Positions 7,231 through 15,539 are shown, counted from the stretch's first letter. The stretch: 64,000 nt of DNA from Flagellimonas olearia (GCF_009184425.1 NZ_WELG01000001.1:248001-312000); one strand, 5' to 3'. Numbers and translations are program-made. The notes: a model not told the origin generated them from the letters alone.

Positions 7231-8760
7231 GTGAAGCTGTTCGAAAAAAACAATGTGTTCAGGATTCTAACGGAAGTGATTTCGGAAGGGATACTCATCG
7301 TGAACGATCAACAGATTATTGTGGCCAGCAATGTAGTGGCCAACCGTATGTTCGGCTATCAAAAAGGAGAGCTTAGCGGCATGCCCTTGGAAGCCTTGCT
7401 TCCCGAAAACGTAAGGGAGCAGCACAAACTGGATGCCGGGGCATTTCTACAAAAGGGCCATCAAAGAAGCATGGGGCAAGGCCTGGACCTTGTTGGGCTT
7501 CTGAAAGATGGCAGTGAGTTCCCACTTGAAATAGGGCTTAACCCATTTACCCTGTTGCAGAAAAATTACGTAATGGCCATTATTGTGGACATTTCGGAAC
7601 GAAAGAGAACCGAGCAGACCATAGATCACTGGTTCCAGATCTTTAATGAGTCGCTCAACGAGATCTATATTTTTGATGTGGAAACCTTTGTCTTCATCAA
7701 TGTAAACCGTGGTGCCCAGCTTAATTTGGGCTATACCATGGAAGAATTGAACCAGATGTCCGTCCTTGATATCAAGACCGATCTTTCCGAGAAAAGTTTA
7801 AAAAGATTGATTGCCCCATTGATCAATAAGAAACGGGAAAAAGTCGATTTTGAAACGATCCATAAAAGAAAAGATGGTTCCATATATCCCGTAGAAGTGC
7901 ATTTGCAACTGTCATCCATAGGAAAAAAGGAAGTGTGCTTGGCCATTGTTTTGGACATTACCGAACGAAAAAATTATACCCAACATCTGGAAAACAAGGT
8001 TGAGGAGCGTACCCTTCAACTTAGGGAAGCCTTGAAGGCGGAGAAGCAGCTGAACGAGTTAAAGACAAAATTCCTTTCCTTGGTCTCGCATGAATTCAAG
8101 ACACCATTGACCAGTATACTGACCTCAGCTTCCCTGCTTTCTAAATATACCGAGACCGAGCAGCAGGAGAAACGCGATAAGCATATCAACACCATTAGGG
8201 AAAAGGTGAAGTATTTGGATAATATCCTTACTGATTTTCTCTCCATAGAACGTTTGGATACCGGTAAGGTGAAGTACAACATTACCTTGTTTCCCTTGAG
8301 CAAGCTGATCAATGAGGTGGTCTATAACTCCAATACACTTTTAAAGGAAGGGCAGCGGATTCTATACCCCAAGGATATTGATGGCATAAACGTATTTTTT
8401 GATGAAAAGATTTTGGCATTGGCCCTGTCCAATTTGTTGCACAATGCCATTAAATATTCCCATGAAGGCACCCAGATAGAACTTCAGGTCACGGAACAGG
8501 GCGAAAACCTCCAAATAGATGTCGTGGATGGGGGACTGGGAATTCCGGAAGAGGACCAGCCCTTTATTTTTGAGCGGTATTTCAGGGCCAGCAATGTGCT
8601 GACGAGCCAGGGTACCGGAATAGGATTGAATATTGTAAAACAGCACATGTTCAACCTTGGGGCCGAAATCGATTTTACGAGTAGCTTGGGCCAGGGCTCA
8701 ACATTTACTTTGACCATACCATTTAAGAACTACGAAGATGAAGAAGATCCTATTGGTTGA
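7231..8760 (+). CDS. Soluble PAS-PAS sensor histidine kinase
   Basis: A 509-residue kinase with no membrane segment, hence a cytoplasmic sensor. It has two PAS domains (about 10-125 and 130-250), a short coiled coil, and HisKA with the phosphoacceptor His287 in VSHEFKTPL. HATPase_c follows, with N box NLLHNAIKYS, G1 VDGGLGIPEED and G2 GTGIGLNIV. In PAS1 the stretch around His65 lines up without gaps with the FixL F-helix that provides the heme ligand, although the FixL distal Arg position is Leu here. A heme/O2 role is only a hypothesis. The start is GTG 7231. The end overlaps the response-regulator gene by 23 nt, so the two form a cognate pair. Confidence 0.92.
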   Translation: MKLFEKNNVFRILTEVISEGILIVNDQQIIVASNVVANRMFGYQKGELSGMPLEALLPENVREQHKLDAGAFLQKGHQRSMGQGLDLVGLLKDGSEFPLEIGLNPFTLLQKNYVMAIIVDISERKRTEQTIDHWFQIFNESLNEIYIFDVETFVFINVNRGAQLNLGYTMEELNQMSVLDIKTDLSEKSLKRLIAPLINKKREKVDFETIHKRKDGSIYPVEVHLQLSSIGKKEVCLAIVLDITERKNYTQHLENKVEERTLQLREALKAEKQLNELKTKFLSLVSHEFKTPLTSILTSASLLSKYTETEQQEKRDKHINTIREKVKYLDNILTDFLSIERLDTGKVKYNITLFPLSKLINEVVYNSNTLLKEGQRILYPKDIDGINVFFDEKILALALSNLLHNAIKYSHEGTQIELQVTEQGENLQIDVVDGGLGIPEEDQPFIFERYFRASNVLTSQGTGIGLNIVKQHMFNLGAEIDFTSSLGQGSTFTLTIPFKNYEDEEDPIG

Positions 8761-9784
8761 GGATGACCCCTCATTACGGGAAAATATAGAAGAGCTTTTG
8801 GACCTATCGGGGTTTCAGGTATACTCAACCCCAGATGGGAGAATGGCCGTTGAAATTGCCAAAAAGGAGACCCCGGATATTGTACTGTGCGATATCATGA
8901 TGCCCGAAGTGGATGGGTATGAGGTGCTGGAGCAGTTCTCGTCCTGTGAGAAGACCAAACATATCCCCTTTATTTTTGTTTCGGCCAAAACCGAACGTCA
9001 TGAGGTGCGAAAAGGGATGGACCTTGGTGCGGATGATTATTTGACCAAGCCGTTTGAGGAAGAAGAACTTTTGAATGCCATTCGCTCCCGTTTGGAGAAG
9101 TCCAAACAGCTGGAAAGCGTTTTTATGAAGCGGGGAGAGCATACGAAAGAACACGACATTAGGTCGCTGCACGAATTGAAGAACTTTTTTCATGATCATG
9201 GTCAATTATTTTCCTTTAAAAAGGATGAGACCATTTATGCCATGGGGGAACACTCCAATATGGTGTATCTTATTTTGAAAGGAGTGGTCAAGTGCTGTGG
9301 CTTGGATGAGGAGGGCAAGGAACTCATCACTTCCGTATATAGCGAAGATGATTTTTTGGGGTTTACCTCCTTGACAGAGAACTTTCCTTATCGCGAATAT
9401 GCCATTGCCATGGAAGATCTGGAATTGGCAGGAATTTCCAAAACCCAAGTAAAAGCCATACTCGAAGAAAACCAAAACGTTTCTTTGGAACTGATCAATA
9501 TCATGGCCGAAGATATGGTGCAGATTAAAAAGCAATTGCTGCAGATGGCGTATAGCTCGGTCCGAAAAAAAACGGCCCAAACCCTGCTCCTGTATTCCCA
9601 AGCCATGAACAAAGGAAAGGATACCCCTCTAAAAATTGCCCGAAGTGATTTGGCAGGTGTTGCGGGCATTGCCACGGAAAGCCTGATCAGAACCCTATCT
9701 GATTTTAAGGATGAAGGACTTATCTCTATAGAAAACCGAGACATTAGGGTCTTGGACAAAGAGGCCTTAAAACAGGTCCACTAG
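8738..9784 (+). CDS. Response regulator with receiver, cNMP-binding-like and Crp-type HTH domains
   Basis: A 348-residue DNA-binding response regulator. The receiver (1-120) has acidic residues D9/D10, phosphoacceptor D52 (VLCDIMMPEVDGYE) and the SAKT lysine. It is followed by a cNMP_binding beta-roll (about 150-265) and a Crp/FNR winged helix (about 275-345). The roll lacks the Arg-Ser pair that binds cAMP in CRP (YREYA instead of PRSA), so cAMP is unlikely to be the ligand. No FNR-type N-terminal Cys cluster is present. In the recognition helix E314 and R318 keep the Glu-x3-Arg spacing of CRP, consistent with reading TGA half-sites. Phosphorylation by the overlapping kinase gene product is expected. 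It is the best candidate regulator of the TGAY-N4-RTCA boxes. Confidence 0.93.
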   Translation: MKKILLVEDDPSLRENIEELLDLSGFQVYSTPDGRMAVEIAKKETPDIVLCDIMMPEVDGYEVLEQFSSCEKTKHIPFIFVSAKTERHEVRKGMDLGADDYLTKPFEEEELLNAIRSRLEKSKQLESVFMKRGEHTKEHDIRSLHELKNFFHDHGQLFSFKKDETIYAMGEHSNMVYLILKGVVKCCGLDEEGKELITSVYSEDDFLGFTSLTENFPYREYAIAMEDLELAGISKTQVKAILEENQNVSLELINIMAEDMVQIKKQLLQMAYSSVRKKTAQTLLLYSQAMNKGKDTPLKIARSDLAGVAGIATESLIRTLSDFKDEGLISIENRDIRVLDKEALKQVH

Positions 9785-9791
9785 CCGAAAA

Positions 9792-9803
9792 TGACATTTA
9801 TCA
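9792..9803. promoter_or_regulatory. Crp/FNR-like box TGACATTTATCA
   Basis: Lies within a 16-nt imperfect dyad (9790-9805), 49 bp before the usp ATG at 9853 and 7 nt after the response-regulator stop. The -7 region is weak: CAAACTTG starts 22 nt downstream. Confidence 0.58.
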
Positions 9804-9852
9804 TTCCATCTTTTTTGTGGAATGGCAAACTTGCAGTGTCATTGAGTGGATT

Positions 9853-10695
9853 ATGAAAAATATTTTAATCCCAACCGATTTTTCAGAAAATTCCAAGAAT
9901 GCGCTTAGGTATGCCCAAGTAGTGTTCCGTTCCTTGGAGTGTAACTTTTATGTGCTTTATGTGGCCCCCTTGGGAGAGACACAAACGGACACTTTTGGAA
10001 TTTCCCGTCCAAAGGGCAAAGACCTTTCCACTGGGAATGTCAAAGAAATGTTGGCGGATTTGGTGGATAGCTGTAGAAAGTACAGTAAGGATGCCAACCA
10101 TCATTTTTATACACTGCAAGACTATGGTTTTTTTGTCCAGAGCATTAAAAAGAACCTGGGAGAACATCAAATCGATTTAATTGTGATGGGCACCAAAGGT
10201 GCTTCCGGATTAAAGGAAAGGGTTGTGGGGAGCAACGCAGGTGATGTGATTACCAAAGTACAGTGCAATACATTGGTGATTCCGGATGCCGTAATGTTAT
10301 CCAAGCCCAAAGAAATTGCCTTTCCCACCGATTATAATATTTTCTACACACACGGAATTTTAAGCTCCATGGCGGAAATGTTGAATCTTTCCGCAAGCAA
10401 GCTCAGAATTATGAACGTGATCAAAAATGGGGAGGGGCTTACGTTGGAACAAAAAACGAATAAGGAATACCTCTTTGATTATATGGAGGAGACCTTCCCT
10501 GACCGATACAGTTTCCATACCATTTCCAATAAAAGCGTAAAATCTGCCATACAATCTTTTGTGGAGAACCAAGCGGCCGATATGATAGTCATGGTGGCCA
10601 AGAACCTGAATTTTATTCAGCAAATCCTATTCGATTCCATGGTCGAAAAAATCAGCTTTCATACAATGGTGCCCTTTTACGTTATCCACGAATAA
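9853..10695 (+). CDS. Universal stress protein, N-terminal UspA domain plus degenerate second domain
   Basis: A 280-residue double Usp protein. Domain 1 starts ILIPTDFSENSKNAL and has the complete nucleotide signature (GTKGASG...VGS) near residues 114-128. Domain 2 keeps the fold pattern but has no signature; AKNLNFIQQILFDS stands at that place. I use the ATG at 9853 because Usp proteins start directly with this beta-strand; the frame is open 36 nt further. It is the first usp gene after the response regulator, with its own box upstream and 80 nt before the next usp start, so it is probably monocistronic. Confidence 0.9.
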   Translation: MKNILIPTDFSENSKNALRYAQVVFRSLECNFYVLYVAPLGETQTDTFGISRPKGKDLSTGNVKEMLADLVDSCRKYSKDANHHFYTLQDYGFFVQSIKKNLGEHQIDLIVMGTKGASGLKERVVGSNAGDVITKVQCNTLVIPDAVMLSKPKEIAFPTDYNIFYTHGILSSMAEMLNLSASKLRIMNVIKNGEGLTLEQKTNKEYLFDYMEETFPDRYSFHTISNKSVKSAIQSFVENQAADMIVMVAKNLNFIQQILFDSMVEKISFHTMVPFYVIHE

Positions 10696-10717
10696 GGTTT
10701 CTTCTACATACCGATAT

Positions 10718-10729
10718 TGACCAAAATCA
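10718..10729. promoter_or_regulatory. Crp/FNR-like box TGACCAAAATCA with consensus -7 element
   Basis: The dyad TGAC/ATCA lies 46 bp before the ATG at 10776. TATCTTTG (10753-10760), a perfect TAnnTTTG, begins exactly 23 nt after the box, so the dyad centre sits about 42 bp before the expected transcription start. Confidence 0.75.
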
Positions 10730-10775
10730 TATTTTACCTTTTTTCGCTGTCCTATCTTTGGGAAAAGAGCTTACC

Positions 10776-11621
10776 ATGCGCACCATACTTATTCCCACCG
10801 ATTTTTCCAAGAACGCCCTACATGCACTGCAATATGCACAGGAACTGTACAAATGTGAGCGTAGCTGCTTTTTTATCCTGCATGCCTATATGGATGAGGT
10901 GTATGGGGAATATAAGACCACTTCTTCCGAAGACTTGGAGGAACGGAAACGGATAAAAAAGGAGGAATCCGAAAAGAAGTTGGACCATTTGGTAGGGACC
11001 ATTTTGGGAAACCCGCCCAATCCATTACATAATTTCGAGACCATTGCCGTTTTTGACAGTCTTGTGGACGGCATCAATGATTTTGTGAACGAGATGAACA
11101 TAGACATGGTCATTATGGGGACCAAAGGGGAGACCAGTGACCACAAGACCACCTTTGGGAGCTATACCATAGAAGTGTTCAAATATTTAAAATGTCCCGT
11201 ATTGGCCGTTCCGGAAGGTTTTGAATACAGACAACCCAAGGTCATTCTGTTTCCAACAGACTATATGCTGCCCTATAAGCGCAGGGAGCTCAAACTTTTG
11301 GGGAACTTGGCCCGTAAGTTCAAATCTGAGGTGCATTGTCTTTACTTCACGGATTTTGATGAACTCAGTATCAGACAAATGGACAACAAAAAGTTTCTGG
11401 AAGGTTCCCTTTCCGATACGTATTTGTCCTTTGGGACCACCTCGGTCAAAAACAAGGCTGACGGAATTATGGAATATGTGAAAAAAAATGAGGTGGGGAT
11501 GTTGGTCATGGTAAACTCAAGACATTCCTTTTTTGAGGACATGCTCTATCGTTCCACGGTGGACTTGCTTGGACTTAAAGTGGGGATTCCATTTTTGGTG
11601 ATGCAGAATCTAAATCGATGA
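10776..11621 (+). CDS. Universal stress protein (degenerate second domain)
   Basis: A 281-residue member of the island's Usp family. Domain 1 carries GTKGETS...FGS, a full G-x2-G-x9-GS motif. In domain 2 the motif is replaced by SRHSFFEDML, which matches the H-x-FF phrase shared by the other tandem copies. ATG 10776 is chosen because it directly precedes TILIPTDFS and falls 15 nt downstream of the -7 element; an in-frame upstream ATG at 10758 overlaps that element. It is the first gene of a three-gene usp operon (gaps 19 and 18 nt). Confidence 0.91.
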   Translation: MRTILIPTDFSKNALHALQYAQELYKCERSCFFILHAYMDEVYGEYKTTSSEDLEERKRIKKEESEKKLDHLVGTILGNPPNPLHNFETIAVFDSLVDGINDFVNEMNIDMVIMGTKGETSDHKTTFGSYTIEVFKYLKCPVLAVPEGFEYRQPKVILFPTDYMLPYKRRELKLLGNLARKFKSEVHCLYFTDFDELSIRQMDNKKFLEGSLSDTYLSFGTTSVKNKADGIMEYVKKNEVGMLVMVNSRHSFFEDMLYRSTVDLLGLKVGIPFLVMQNLNR

Positions 11622-11640
11622 ACATTTAAAAAAGAAAGGG

Positions 11641-12492
11641 ATGAAAAACATACTCTTACTTACCGATTTCTCCAAGGATGCCTGGAATGCCATTTTTATG
11701 GCGGTGAAACTCTACACAGACATGGAATGTAAGTTCCATGTAGTGCATACCTATGAGCCCAAACAAGAAAATATCACCGGATTTAAAAGTAGCACCAGGG
11801 CGGGAGTGGTCTACCAATCCCTATCGGAGGCATCTATGGGGCAGCTTGGGGAGGTAACGGACTATTTGGAGGAAAATCACAAGAACCCAAAACATAGTTT
11901 TGAAAAGTTGTCCATTGCCGGCGGACTGGTGGAAACCATCAAGGATTTACTTCCTCGCTATGATATCGATACCATTTTCATGGGAACCAAGGGTTCCACG
12001 GGAGCTAAGGAAATTTTTATGGGCAGCAATGCGGTAAAAGTCATAAAGCACATAAAAAACTGTTCTTTGGTGGTAGTTCCGGAATCGTATGATTTCCAAA
12101 GATTGGAGTCTTTGGTTTTTCCAACCGAGTTTGCCCATTTTTTTCCAAAGAATGTACTGAGACCTTTGTTGAAATTGGTCAAGCTATGGAACTCTGAGGT
12201 CAAGATTTTCCACGTGGCACAGACGTTTAGTCTGTTGGATATTCAGAAGGCCAACAAGGAAATCCTGAAAAAGCGATTTGAGGGGCATACCACCTCATTT
12301 CACAAAGTCATTATTAAGACCACGGTGGCTGAGGCTATCCGGCAATTTGCTGAGGAGGAAAAGGCCGATCTTATTGTGCTCACCAATTATTCCCATGATT
12401 TTTTTGATGGATTGACGCAGGAACCTGTGGTAAAAAAGGTAACTTTTAGAACTGAAATCCCATTGATGGTACTTCCAGATTTTGAAGGATAG
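11641..12492 (+). CDS. Universal stress protein (degenerate second domain)
   Basis: A 283-residue protein, second gene of the usp operon. Domain 1 holds GTKGSTG...MGS. Domain 2 has YSHDFFDGLTQEP in place of the ATP signature. The C-terminal strand IPLMVLP fits the Usp fold. No promoter or box lies in the 19-nt gap before it, so it depends on the promoter at 10753. The first domain resembles that of the 12511 gene most closely (GTKG.TG.KE.FMGSN), suggesting a recent duplication. Confidence 0.91.
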   Translation: MKNILLLTDFSKDAWNAIFMAVKLYTDMECKFHVVHTYEPKQENITGFKSSTRAGVVYQSLSEASMGQLGEVTDYLEENHKNPKHSFEKLSIAGGLVETIKDLLPRYDIDTIFMGTKGSTGAKEIFMGSNAVKVIKHIKNCSLVVVPESYDFQRLESLVFPTEFAHFFPKNVLRPLLKLVKLWNSEVKIFHVAQTFSLLDIQKANKEILKKRFEGHTTSFHKVIIKTTVAEAIRQFAEEEKADLIVLTNYSHDFFDGLTQEPVVKKVTFRTEIPLMVLPDFEG

Positions 12493-12510
12493 CATAGAAA
12501 CACAACGAAT

Positions 12511-13365
12511 ATGACACGGATAGTACTGCCTACAGACTTTTCCAAGAATGCTTGGAATGCCATTATTTATGCATTTTCCATCTTTAAGGATGTAGAGTGT
12601 GAGTTCCTTATCCTGAATGCCTACCAAGTTGGGGCATCCGGTTTAACCACCAAAATGGGCAGTACCAACGACACCCGTTTGTTCCGTTTGATGAAAGAAC
12701 AATCGGAGCGCGAACTCCAGGAGGTTTTGGAGAAGGTGGTTGAGATTGATACTGATCCGAAGCATCATTTTAAGACCCTATCCGTTGCGGACCATCTTGT
12801 GAATGCAATTGGGAAGACGGTGTACAACAAGGAAATCGATTACATTATTATGGGGACCAAGGGGGCTACGGGGCTTAAGGAAGTATTTATGGGGAGCAAT
12901 ACATATAAAATCATCAATGAGATTGATTTTTGCCCTGTAATAGCCGTTCCCGAGGAGTACATCGTCAAGGATTCCATTGGGGATATTGTCTTGGCTACGG
13001 GGTACGAGCATGTTTTTGAAACCTATGAACTGCATCCACTTTTAAAGCTCACCCAACTTTTCGATTCTGAAATATGGGTGACCTATGCCGGGAATCCTGA
13101 AGAACTCACTCCCCAACAAATTGAATCGAAGAGCACTTTGGAGAACCACTTGAAGGACACAAGGTACAAGTTCCTTGAAGTGGAAAAGGGAAGTTCCATT
13201 CAAAGTGCCATTCAAAAAACGGTGGAAGAACATAAAGGGGTAGACATGTTGGCCATGATCAACTACGCCCATGGTTTTTTTGAAAAACTTACCCGCGAGG
13301 CCGTCATTAAAAAAGTCTCCTTCAATACCCAAGTGCCTTTTTTGGTCGTGCACCTTTTTGAGTGA
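12511..13365 (+). CDS. Universal stress protein (degenerate second domain)
   Basis: A 284-residue protein, third gene of the usp operon. The N-terminal strand is IVLPTDFSKNAWNA and the domain 1 signature GTKGATG...MGS is complete. Domain 2 shows YAHGFFEKLTREAVIKKV, aligning with YSHDFFDGLTQEPVVKKV of the preceding gene. The gene ends 7 nt from the stop of the convergent thioredoxin gene, and there is no room for a dedicated terminator between them. Confidence 0.91.
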   Translation: MTRIVLPTDFSKNAWNAIIYAFSIFKDVECEFLILNAYQVGASGLTTKMGSTNDTRLFRLMKEQSERELQEVLEKVVEIDTDPKHHFKTLSVADHLVNAIGKTVYNKEIDYIIMGTKGATGLKEVFMGSNTYKIINEIDFCPVIAVPEEYIVKDSIGDIVLATGYEHVFETYELHPLLKLTQLFDSEIWVTYAGNPEELTPQQIESKSTLENHLKDTRYKFLEVEKGSSIQSAIQKTVEEHKGVDMLAMINYAHGFFEKLTREAVIKKVSFNTQVPFLVVHLFE

Positions 13366-13372
13366 AATCTAC

Positions 13373-13672
13373 CTACATAAAAGATTTTACCACTTGGACA
13401 ATCTCCGATTTTTGGAGTACACCGGATTGCCGCCACAATTGTTGACCTTTTTTGAAGAGCAGCATGGTTGGTACACCCCTTACCTGGTATTTACTGGCCA
13501 AGGATTGGTTTTTGTCCACATCAATTTTCACGATTTTCACCGAATCCCCCAATTCTGCCTTGACATCCTTAAGGATGGGGGCCAACATTTTACATGGACC
13601 ACACCACTCTGCGGAAAAATCAATGAGTACCAATTGATCGGAGTCTATCAAAGCGTTAAAATTTCCTTTCAT
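13373..13672 (-). CDS. Thioredoxin
   Basis: A 99-residue thioredoxin with the canonical active site WCGPC (FSAEWCGPCKM), the structural cis-Pro in GVPTMLLFKKG, and the DVDKN and LASKYQVRG segments. It reduces protein disulfides in the cytoplasm; no signal peptide is visible. I start at ATG 13672; an in-frame TTG at 13696 would add eight unrelated residues. The gene lies opposite to and inside the usp series. It shares the box at 13724-13735 with the next usp gene (52 bp from its own start), so a redox enzyme seems to be co-regulated with the stress proteins. Confidence 0.94.
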   Translation of the reverse strand: MKGNFNALIDSDQLVLIDFSAEWCGPCKMLAPILKDVKAELGDSVKIVKIDVDKNQSLASKYQVRGVPTMLLFKKGQQLWRQSGVLQKSEIVQVVKSFM

Positions 13673-13723
13673 GGATGTACTATTTATAAGATGCAATTTA
13701 TGAAATCCGTTTTTTTTGTGAAT

Positions 13724-13735
13724 TGATGGATATCA
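13724..13735. promoter_or_regulatory. Crp/FNR-like box TGATGGATATCA between trx and usp
   Basis: Plus strand: TAGGTTTG (13759-13766), a perfect -7 element, begins exactly 23 nt after the box. Minus strand: a weaker TAAATTGC (13700-13693) begins 23 nt away. The box is 47 bp from the usp ATG and 52 bp from the thioredoxin ATG, so one bound dimer could serve both promoters. Confidence 0.75.
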
Positions 13736-13782
13736 TGGTTTAAGATTGCAAAAGCATGTAGGTTTGATTAAATTGGAAGGAT

Positions 13783-14628
13783 ATGATGCGGATAGTATTG
13801 CCCACGGATTTTTCAGAGAACGCGTTCAACGCCATTGCCTATGCGGCCAAGTTATTGGAAGACACCACCTGCGTCTTTTATCTACTGCATGCCTATACAC
13901 CGCCCATGTACCGTGTGGACTACACCTTGGGCAGTCCGGGTGAACTTGGACTCCCCGATGACTATAAATACAATGCGGAGGCCGAATTGGAAAAAACCAG
14001 AAAACGAATCAAGGCTAAGTTTGATTTTCCAAAGCACGAGTATGTGGTACATGCCGCTTTTAATACCTTGGAAGATGAAATCAATACCATGGTCAATAAT
14101 GAAAACATGGATTTGGTGATCATGGGTACCCAAGGCGCAACGGGGGCCAAGGAAATTTTGTTCGGGTCGCATACGGTACATGTGATCAATAAGGCCATTG
14201 TCCCGGTTTTGGCCGTTCCATCCAGTACGAAAAGTATTCCGCTTCGGAATATATTGTTCCCTACGGATTATGGAATCGACTTCTCAAAAAAGGATTTGGA
14301 GTGCTTGTTGGAATTGTCAAAATTAGGGGAATCCACAGTGCATATCATGCACGTTTCAACCTCACAAGGGCTCACGGCACAGCAAAAGAGGAATAAATCC
14401 AATCTTGAAAAATTGATGCAAGACCAACCCTGTCAGTTTCATGACCTTCCCGATCAAGAATTGGTGGAAGCCATAAACGCGTTTCAGCAAGAAGTGCCTG
14501 TAGATTTACTGGCAATGGTGAAAAATAAGCACTCGTTTTTAGAGCGTCTTTTTGTGGAACCTGTGATCAGGAATATTGGCCTGCATTGCAAAGTGCCTTT
14601 TTTGGTGCTACCCCACACGGCAAATTGA
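13783..14628 (+). CDS. Universal stress protein (degenerate second domain)
   Basis: A 281-residue double Usp protein. Domain 1 has GTQGATG...FGS; domain 2 has KNKHSFLERLFVEPVI in place of the ATP signature. Two adjacent ATG codons (13783, 13786) are possible starts. It has its own promoter with a perfectly spaced box. Its stop codon TGA (14626-14628) forms the first three bases of the box for the following usp gene, a compact overlap of coding and regulatory sequence. Confidence 0.91.
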   Translation: MMRIVLPTDFSENAFNAIAYAAKLLEDTTCVFYLLHAYTPPMYRVDYTLGSPGELGLPDDYKYNAEAELEKTRKRIKAKFDFPKHEYVVHAAFNTLEDEINTMVNNENMDLVIMGTQGATGAKEILFGSHTVHVINKAIVPVLAVPSSTKSIPLRNILFPTDYGIDFSKKDLECLLELSKLGESTVHIMHVSTSQGLTAQQKRNKSNLEKLMQDQPCQFHDLPDQELVEAINAFQQEVPVDLLAMVKNKHSFLERLFVEPVIRNIGLHCKVPFLVLPHTAN

Positions 14629-14637
14629 CCTAAATCA
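14626..14637. promoter_or_regulatory. Crp/FNR-like box TGACCTAAATCA overlapping a stop codon
   Basis: TAATTTTA (14661-14668, five of six -7 positions) starts exactly 23 nt after the box. The site is 50 bp before the usp ATG at 14688 and includes the TGA stop of the preceding usp gene. Confidence 0.72.
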
Positions 14638-14687
14638 TGGCACAGGATAACGATCCCATGTAATTTTAGGGAAAAACCTGAACAGCC

Positions 14688-15539
14688 ATGGACAAAAGAG
14701 TCTTGTTGCCTACCGATTATTCAAAAAATGCATTGAACGCCATTAGATATGCGTTGGACCTGTATAAAAATGTACAGTGCGATTTTTATATCCTGAACGC
14801 TTTTCAGGCTTCGGGTTATACCTTGGACAGTATGATGGTCCCTGAACCCGGGGAGCGTTTGTACGATTTGGCCAAGGAAGCGTCGGAAGCAGGAATGGAA
14901 CGACTTATGGGGATGATCAAACTCCATCCGGAAAACCCAAAACATCGGTTCCATTACATTTCCACCTTCAATAGTTTGGTGGAAGCCATCAAGAATGAGA
15001 TAGCGAAGAAAGATATCGATGTAATTGTTATGGGAACCAAAGGCCTTACCGAATCAAAAGCACGGATTTTTGGGACCAATACGGTATCTGTAATGGAAAG
15101 TATTAAACAATGTCCGGTAATCGCAGTGCCCAGTGATTATATGTATGTTCCCCCCAAGGAAATTGCCTTTCCTACGGATTACAAGACAGACTTTAAAAAA
15201 TCTGAAATGGCCCAGTTGGTGGAAATTGCAAAGCTGCACGGATCAAAAATAAATGTGGTCCATATTGATAAGGACAAGGATGGCAAACTGAGCAAACAAG
15301 AGGAAACCCATAAACGGTTGTTACAAGATATTCTGGAAGGGTTGGATTATGAGCTACACTTTTTATCTGCCGTAAAAGTGAGTAAGGGCATCAACCTTTT
15401 CATCGAGAGCACCAATTGCGATATGATTGCCTTTATGAACAGAAAGCATTTGTTTTTTGGAAGCATCTTGTCCAATCCCTTGGTCAAGGAGATAGGGTAT
15501 GATCCCAAAATACCCATTTTGGAGTTGAATGATAATTGA
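14688..15539 (+). CDS. Universal stress protein (degenerate second domain)
   Basis: A 283-residue protein, last of the usp series. It opens RVLLPTDYSKNALNA and domain 1 has GTKGLTE...FGT, with Thr instead of Ser closing the phosphate loop. Domain 2 carries RKHLFFGSILSNPLVKEI at the degenerate site. It is driven by its own box-containing promoter. The small coiled-coil gene follows after 46 nt and is probably co-transcribed. Confidence 0.91.
   Translation: MDKRVLLPTDYSKNALNAIRYALDLYKNVQCDFYILNAFQASGYTLDSMMVPEPGERLYDLAKEASEAGMERLMGMIKLHPENPKHRFHYISTFNSLVEAIKNEIAKKDIDVIVMGTKGLTESKARIFGTNTVSVMESIKQCPVIAVPSDYMYVPPKEIAFPTDYKTDFKKSEMAQLVEIAKLHGSKINVVHIDKDKDGKLSKQEETHKRLLQDILEGLDYELHFLSAVKVSKGINLFIESTNCDMIAFMNRKHLFFGSILSNPLVKEIGYDPKIPILELNDN

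Noticed and set aside
8738-9784. Classical cAMP-dependent CRP or Fe-S FNR
   Set aside because: The cAMP-binding Arg-Ser pair and the N-terminal Cys cluster are both missing, and a phospho-receiver domain is fused in front.
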